This document shows, piece by piece, positions 53,358 through 62,300 of a stretch of DNA of 64,000 nt. Numbering within the stretch: position 1 is the first letter of the stretch; every line of letters begins with the position of its first letter. Both the position numbers and the translations under genes were made by a program. The stretch spans positions 1-64,000 of the forward strand of contig CAUZFZ010000027.1 of assembly GCA_963579025.1 (NCBI GenBank), given 5' to 3'. This DNA is from CAUZFZ01 sp963579025 (GTDB lineage: Bacteria; Planctomycetota; Planctomycetia; Planctomycetales; Planctomycetaceae). Below the pieces are notes generated by a model. That model was given only the letters and a program-made list of their open reading frames with translations, was not told the origin of the DNA and searched no databases.

Positions 53358-56300
53358 CTATGACAACCCCAACAACTCATCGAGGTTTGAGAAGGCCGTG
53401 AACTGGTCGTCTGTGTCGGCTGATTGTGGCAGACGCCGCTCACCCGGGTTAAGACGCTCACTCATCAATCCGTCGTCGTCGTGACCCCACCCGGCGTAAT
53501 GCCCGAGTTCATGAGCAATGACCGACAGGAGGTCAAAGCGGCTGCTCGCCCTGGAGGCCACAGCGACACCCGATTGCTCCAGCATTGCGAATTCGAGGTC
53601 GTCACGCGATGTGTCGTCGATGAACCAGCCTACTCCGGAGGCGTCGATGTCGATGATGATTGCATCGTCTGCGACCAGGCCCAGATAGCCGTCTGGCAGG
53701 TCCTGCACCTGAATTTCGACGGACCTCAAGTTGTCGAGTTCCGTGGGGTTCAAACCGGCGTCCTGGAACCGATCAACGGTCGCATCCTGTAGCTCACGCA
53801 CAATCTGCTGCGTGACTGGCGATGACGGCGTGTCGGCCGATGCTTCCGAGTCCGACGCATCAATACCAGCCAGTAGCGCTTCTGGCTCCCAGGCGTTGGG
53901 GAAATTCGTTGCGTAGGATTGTCGGCCCACGGATGTTCTGGAGCGACCGAAGTTTTGCGCGAACAATGCCACATCGCCGAAATCGACAACTCCGTCGCGG
54001 CTGAAATCGCGACTGAAAGTCTCGTTATTTGTCGCCGTGCTGACTCCGAATGCCTCAGCGAAGCGTGCCACGTCACCGAAACCGATCCTGCCACTGTCGT
54101 CGAGGTCGTACATCACCGGCCAGATATTTGTGACGACTGGTGCCCTAAAGACGGAGTCTGCTTCTGACGCGTCATTCAGTGTCACCGCAGTGTTTGCTAC
54201 CGACACCGCAGTATCGGTTTGCGGCAGGATGTATCTGGCCACCTGATTATTAGGCAGATCGAAACTGCTCCGCGGATCGAAGCCAATCCGAGCCAGCAGA
54301 TTGAACTGGCCGTTGCCCGTTGCGGTGCCGCTCAGCGTGCCCTGAAGTCCACGCACACGACCATTCGTGTTATCGACTCCCACAAGCGAAGTCGAGGTGA
54401 AGGACGAACCGAACACGATCGAATTCTCGCTGGCCTGTGATCTCTGTGCGTCGAACGGCACGTCGACCGTAACCGTGCCAACCGAACTACCCGGCGGTTC
54501 GGCCACCCAGACCTCGACGAAGAACTCGTCCCATTCGTCAAGGTAACGTTCGTTCGCTGGCAGGACCGCGACCGTGTCAGCACCAGTCGCGGTGATTACC
54601 GTGCGAACCTCGACACTGACGGCCACGCCGTTGACCGTGTTATTCGATCCGGTTTCCACAACATCGTGCCCGTCGCCACCGTCCAGCACGTCTTCGCCGG
54701 CACCACCAATCAGGCTGTCGGCGCCAGAGTCACCCAGCACGATGTCGTCGCCTTCACCGCCATCGACGAGATCGTCTCCGCCTTCTCCATGCAGTTCGTC
54801 GTCACCGGCATCTCCGAAGAGTTCGTCGTTCTCAGCGCCGCCGAAAATCGTGTCATTGCCGTTCCCGCCATGGAACGTGTCAGCCCCTTCTTCACTTTCC
54901 AGGTGGTCGTTCCCGTCACCACCAAACAACAGGTCTGCTCCCAGGCCGCCCAGGACGACGTCATCGTCCGACTGACCCTCGATCAGGTCATTCCCCGCAC
55001 CACCGACCAACGAATCCAATCCGTTGCCACCAAGAATGATGTCGTCGCCACCCTGACCCAGTGCGGTGTCGTTTCCGGCGAATCCCTGAAGCTGGTCGAG
55101 TCCGTCGCCGCCCTCAATCGAGTCTGGTCCTTTCGAGCCCAGCACGGTGTCATCGCCAGAACCAGCTAAAACCGTTGTTGCGCCATTGAAATCAACCGCC
55201 ACAATGAAGTTGTCGCCGCTGTCACCGTTGATCACTGCAAGTTCGACGGACAAAACAGTATTGGTCGTGCCGTTCTGCAACTGGCCGTCGCCGAGCGTCA
55301 GGTCTTCGTTAGCGCGGACCGTGATGATCAACGTGTCTGTCCCGTCGCCGCCGTTAAGCACGTCGACGTTCAGCCCTTCGACCAGTACGTCATTGCCGGC
55401 ACCTCCATCGACCGTCACACGCCCGGCCGCTGCGCCCGCGTCCAGCCGATCCGCACCCCCACTACCTTTCAGGTTGAGTGGTGTTGTCACTGCTGTCCCA
55501 GCGTTGAGAACGGTGACCGTGTCGGCTGACGATGAGCCCGTGACGGTCAACAGAGAGACCGTCTCAGCCACTGCCCGGAACAGCTCTGCGCCGCCTTCGA
55601 TTCTGACCAGAAGATCGTCACCGTCGCGAAGGACCTCGAATCGACCGCCCGCGGATGGAAGCGCGACGCCGACTTCATTACCCGTCGTATCACCAATGAC
55701 ATCGACCGAGTCACTGCCGGAGACAAAACCGGTTGCTGCAGCCGTCACTACGACGGTCTGAGTCCCGTCACTGATCGCCTCATCGACGCCGACTGCCTCA
55801 AACGCCAATGAACTCTGGCCGGCTGGTATCCTCACGGTAGCCGGAACACTCAGCTCATCCACTTTGCTGCTCGTCAAAGTCACCAGCAGGTCAGTGCTGA
55901 CGTCTGCCGTGTTGCGACTCACCGTGACCGTCGACTTACCGTTTGACTCCAGAACACTCGCATCAGCAATCGAAACGATCAGCGTCGCTACGTCATCATC
56001 AGTCACGTCCACGGACACGCTGCCCGCCACGAAGTCCGTCGCAGCGGCAGTGATCGGCACACTCTGAGTACCATCTGCGATCTCTTCATTCACACCGCTG
56101 ATTGTGAATTCCTGTGAAGTCTCGCCTTCTGCAATGGTCACACTCGAAAGCACGGTCGCTTCGCCGGGGTTTGCACTCAACAGGCTCACCACCAACTCGC
56201 TGCTAACATCGGCGGTGTTACGACTCACGGTCCCGGTCACACTGCCACCGTTCTCCGACAGGCTGCCTGGCGACACCGTTAACGAGAGCGTCGACACGTC

Positions 56301-59300
56301 ATCATCGGTCACAGTGATGTCCGCCTCCGCACCTGCAAGACCGCTGGCCGATGCGCTGATCCCGACCACAGAGGCACCGTCGACGACGGAGTTATCGCGG
56401 CCCGTCACTGAGAAAGTTGCAAACGACGCCCCCTCATCGATCGTGACGCGTGCCGGAACCGTCAGGTCGCCGGCATTACTGTTCAGTAAATCCACAACCA
56501 GTGCCGAGGATGTGTCCGAGGAACTTCGCGTGACGGTGCCTGTCGAGGCGCCCCCGTTCTCAGAGACGCTCGCCGCATCAAATGTCAGAGTCAGCGTGTC
56601 GCGCAGGCCAAAGTTCAAACCAGACGCAATGCGGTTTCCAGTCGGAAGGTCGACTCGCAGCGCACCTGGCACGATCGAATTCAGCCGGACATTCACCGTG
56701 TTTGCCGCGGGGATGGACGTCAGTTGAAACCCGGGACCCAGGCTTACGGACACAACAACGTCCGGCACGTCACGGTCATCCACGACTCCATCGCCGTCAT
56801 CATCGTTCAACTGCCCGATAACCAGTGAATTTCCGATTGACCCGTCCGGCAGGACCGCCACCCCGCTGGTATCTGCCGGCTGGAAGTCGGCGGCGCCGTC
56901 GCCATTCTGGTCACCTTCGTTTCTCAGAATTCCGAATCGCCGGAGATCAGCATTCGCTCCGAATACGGTGCCCGTCTGTGTAAAGAGGACATCCAGATCT
57001 CCGTCCTGGTCGACGTCGCTTAACGACGTGTCCGTCGGGCCCACGCCAGTTGCAAACGTCCGTGCCGTACCGAATGTGCCCTCGGGTTGATCGATGACGA
57101 AAACGCTGCCGCTTAGAACATGAGTCCCGACGATTTCACTGAAACCGTCACCGTCCAGATCACCAACAGTGACGCTGGACACTCCACGCCCGCCCGTCGC
57201 GATGGGTGCTCGAGCTGCAAAGGATGAAGCCGCAGTCGAAGAGGTGTTGTTCAGAACCGTCACGGCACCCTGGCCGGAACTCAGTGTTCCACCAGCGACC
57301 AGTTGAACCGTCCCATCGGAAGTCAGCCTTCCGGCCGCGACGGACGTCACACTGCCACTGCTTTCGGACAGGAAGATCGTCTGCCGGTGCGTGAATGCTC
57401 CACTGGCCGACCCGTCGAAGATGGCCACCGTGCTCCGTTGAGGGGCCGGGGCAACATCCGCAACGATGGCCAGGTCCTCGAAGCCGTCGCCATTGAAGTC
57501 CCCCGTCGCCACATCACGCCAAGCGAAACTGGTCGTCCCGACGGATTCAAGGACACCACCGCTCGCGAAGTCGTCGAAGTCCACCAGCAGATCCGTTGCA
57601 AAACTTCCGTCCGGCTGTCGGGTTGTGATACCGACGCGGGGATCGAACCGGAAACCGGAGACTAATGCGGACGGTTCGCCTGCACCGGCCAGACGCAGCG
57701 GTGAGACGAACGACGCCTCTGTGTCGAGCTCGATCCGGTCCCGCTCATCTCCAACGAAGTTTCCGTCACCATCATTAAAGAACAGTTGCACCAGCGCCAC
57801 ATTGATCAGCGTCGTCGCGAGATCCAGATCACCGTCGCCATCCAGATCGATCAGAGCCGTATCAATCGCCCCGTCAGACGTCGACAGCCGCTGCGTGGTC
57901 GTAAACCGGTTGCCCGGAGCATTCGTCTGTTGAGTACCCGCAGGCAACTCCACCCGCACCGAGTGCGTGTCGCCCCGCAACTGGTTGATCGTGTAGCTCC
58001 CGTCCGGCGCAGTCACACTCGACCGTTCGCCACCGTTGAGAATCCCGTCATCGTTCTTGTCGACAAACACCCGCAACCCACCAATGCCCGGTTCCGAAGC
58101 GACGCTGTCCTGCACGCCGTTTCCATCGACATCATTGAAGATCACACCTCGGACAATGCCATCCGCTGACTCGCCCAGAGCCGAGGCATCGACACTACCA
58201 ATGTTGAATTCCACAGAACCAGCGGCTGCCAAACGAATCGTTGCTTCGGTGAGTGTTCGAGGAAACGTGGCCGCTTTTCCGTTCGGCAGGCTTTCCCGAA
58301 ACACGTACGTACGCTCGGAAACCAGGTCGGAGAACACGAATTCACCATTCGCGTCGGTGACGTCGCTGATTTCGGTTTCCGAGTCGAAGACACCGTTGAG
58401 ATTCTCGTCCAGAAAAACGGTCCGTCCCTCATTGACCGAATCTCCGGCATTGAAGACACCATCAAGGTCTGCATCCGTGAACGAGACTCCGCGGATCGTG
58501 CCCGATTGTGCGATGGAACCAAACAAAACGTCGGAAACCGTCTGTCCGGCGATGACATTCACACTTGCCACTGGTTCCGATTCAAGACGGGCACGGTAGA
58601 TGGCTTCCGCCCCGCCGCTGAACGTAGCACGAAAGACAATGCTGTCTCCGCTGATCGCGTCATGGCTGATCGCCAGGTCAGTCAGTACTTGGCCTGGAAA
58701 GTCCGTCTGATTCTGAAAGTCTGTCCGGTCCACGATCTTGCGCAATGCGTCTTCTTCCCCGATTTGAGCGTACAGGCCGAGTTGCGATGGGAAGAGGCGA
58801 TAGCCCCCGTCCCCGTTCCCCGTCAGCACGCTCACGTTGTCGCTGTTGAAATTGGCGGTGACGATGTCGAGGACTCCGTCGCCCGTCAGGTCCCCCAGTG
58901 ACACCGACACCGGGGAACTCCCCACAGCAAAGTTCCGTACCGTCTGAAACGTGCCGTCTCCATTTCCTGTTAGCACACTCACATCATTGCCGGTCGTGTT
59001 TGCAGTAACGGCATCGAGAACTCCATCGCTGTTCACGTCCCCCAGTGACACCGACACAGGGGAACTCCCCACAACAAAGTTCTGTTCCGTCTGGAACGTG
59101 CCGTCTCCATTTCCTGTTAGCACGCTCACACTATTATCGGTCAGGTTGGCAGTAACGACATCGAGAACTCCATCGCCGTTCACGTCCCCCAGTGACACCG
59201 AGACAGGGAAACTCCCCACAGAAAAGTTTTGTACCGTCGGGAATGTGCCGTCACCGTTTGCGGCCAGCACGCTCACGCTATTGCTGTCCTGATTGGCTAT

Positions 59301-62300
59301 GGCGATGTCGAGAATTCCGTCGCCAGTCACGTCACCCAGAGACACCGAGACAGGGGTACTACCTGTAGCGAGGTTTAATGCTGTCTGAAACGAGCCGTCC
59401 CCGTTCCCCACCAGCACGCTCACGCTGCTGCTAAATTCATTGGGCGTGACGATGTCCGGAATTCCGTCCCCCGTCACGTCACCCACAGAAACGGAGGAAA
59501 GGCCAATCCCGACAGCGAAGTTTGCTGCCGTCTGAAACGAGCCGTCTCCGTTTCCCGCCAACACACTCACGCTATTGGTGAAGCGACTGGCGGTGACGAT
59601 GTCGTCGAACCCGTCGCCGTTGATGTCGTCCAGCGCGATAGAGCGAGAGGGTCCAAAAGCAAACACAGCCCGCGCTGAGAGATTGATAACGCCGTAGTTG
59701 ACGGCGGTCTGTAATGTCCCGTCCCCGTTTCCGATGAGCACGCTGACGTCGAAGTCGTTTCCAATGACCATGTCGAGCACTCCGTCGCCCGTCAGGTCAC
59801 GCAGAGACACGGATCCTGGGCGAACTCCGGCTGGCTTATCTCCGCCGCCGATGAATACCGTCTTCTGTCCATCGAAAGCCACGCTCGGAAGTACCGGCTC
59901 ACCGGAAGCAGAACCAATGACTGAAATCGTCCCGGATCCATCCGGGATTGGCGTTGTCAGACCTGACAGTCGTGTGACGCCGTTGCCAACCTGAGCCAGG
60001 AAAATCGACTCTTCGCCCGTCACGTCTGACGCGCGAAACGCAGCAGACAGCCCCGAGATAGACACGTCATAGATACGGTCATAGAACGTCAGCGGCAAGA
60101 TTTCATCGCCCGATCGCGTCGTGATCCGCCAGCCCGTGTTTCCGCCCACCCGCGTGTCCAGCGTGGCCTTGTCCAAGAACAGGTCAGCGCCACTCAGGAT
60201 CAGCCCCGTTCCTTCGACGACGCGGTCGACCAAGATTTCGTTGTCTCCGTCCAGAATAGTCTGCCCGTTGACAAACTCGGCGAAGCGTCCGCCCGAGACG
60301 CCGCCAAGGTAGTACTGAGCGACGCTGCCGTCTGCCTGAGCCAAAAAGCCGATACTGCCGTCAGAGACGCTGAGCGAATCGAAACCACCGTTCCGACCAT
60401 CCTCAATATCAGTCAAATCTGTCGAAGACGGAACACCACCGATTGGCTGGCTGATGATGGCCTGGCCGGTGTCGACCACCACGCTGATGTCACCTCGGGA
60501 ATCCCGTTCGAGCACCAATTCCCGACCGTCGGTCAGTGTCGCCGTGAAAACAATTGACGATCCGTCCTGCGCGTGAGCAGTTCCGATCGACTGGATCGCT
60601 ACGGCTTCATCTGGAATCGTCAGTTCAACCGCCTCACCGTTCACCACCAATTGACTGTTCGGAGCATTGGTTTGATCGACAAACACGACGTTGCCGCCGA
60701 CGACCGACGGCAGACCCAGGCCAGGATTTCCGCCGTCGGGTGTAGCGGAATCCAGCAGCGTCAGTTCCGGAGCCGTCGGCAGAACCTGCAGCGGGAAAGT
60801 TTGATCGAATCCCGCTTGTGCAACTTCGCGAATTCTCACTTCGCCGGCAGGCAGCCCGAAGAATTCATACTGGCCGGTTTCATCTTTGGTTGTGGCCGGG
60901 TCATCGAGTCTAGTCACTGCCGACGGTTCGCTTTCCTCGCGGCGACCGTTGTCGTTTACATCCACGAACAGAGTAACCCCAGCTCGCCCCGGCTCACCCA
61001 CGTTCCGTCGACCATCAGAATTCCTGTCGAGAAACACGGCGCCGGTCACATTGCCAGTGACGGGATCGAAGGCTCCAATACTGGGAACACCATCCTGCGT
61101 CGCATCGTACGAAAGCAACACATTCGGGCTTCCGGAATCCAGTTGACTGTTAAAAAACAGCGTTGATCCAATCAGCGAAGGCCCCCCCGTCACTTCCTGC
61201 CCGGCCCTGACAGCACGCACGGTCCCGGTGGCCGGTTCCAGCAAAAAGAGTTCACGACGCAGCACGGGTTGCTGCGTATTGTTGTCCACTCGCGAAGAGA
61301 GAGCGGTGAAATACACATCATCGCCGACGGCGATGAAGTCACGCACATCAGAACCTGCTGAGCCTGGAAGCAAATCGGCGACCAGTCGCAGACCATTCTG
61401 CCGATCAAACGTTAGAAGTTCAGAACCGATACCCGCCCCGGCAATTTCTGCTGTCAGATAAATCCGGTCTCCCGATACGAACAGCACGTCGTCATCCGAC
61501 GCAGACACGCGAAAACTGCTGCTAAGTGTCAGGTTCTCAGCATCGACTGGCAGTGCGTCACCGGTTCCGTCCTCAAACTCCGGTGTGTCGATCAGCAGTA
61601 ACTGGACTTCACCGAGGCGTGACGTTGTGTTCTTGAGTCGGACGAGGGCAAGGAGCTTGTCTTCAAAAGTGTCAAGCTGGACAAAGTCGTAATCACGCCG
61701 ACGCAACGCGCCAAAGGCGGACCCTACTTCGTTGACCCCAAGTGCCTGGAAGTCAGTCGCACCACTCTCACGGACCTGCAACGCGATGCTGTTTCCGAAC
61801 ACCGTGGTGTCTGCGAAAGCCAACACGTTAATTACAGATGAGCGTCCCGAAAGAACGCTCACGTCATCACTGTTTGCGTTAGCACTGATGATGTCCTCGA
61901 TACCGTCGTCGTCCACGTCAGCCACGAACACCGACTGAGGACTATCACCGGCATCAAGGTTCTGAGCTGGCTGAAACGTACCGTCCCCGTTGCCTTTCAG
62001 TACGCTCACATTGTCGCTGCCGCGATTTGCCGTCACTATGTCTGGGAAACCGTCACCACTGACGTCGGTGACACTCACGGAATTCGGACTGTTTCCGGTC
62101 AAATAGTTCGTTGCAGCTTGAAACGTCCCATCACCATCACCTAGTAGAACACTGACCTCATTGCTGTACTCGTTCGCAGTCACGATGTCTGTCACGCCGT
62201 CCCCATTGATGTCGTTCAGTGTTACCGCAAACGGACCACCAATGGCGTCAAAGTCCTGCGGTGTCTGAAACGTGCCGTCCCCGTTGCCTCTAAGCACGCT

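Noticed and set aside
58800..59825. Regular tandem repeats considered as CRISPR
   Set aside because: Period of 147 bases, repeats are coding in one frame, and there are no short repeat/unique spacer units.
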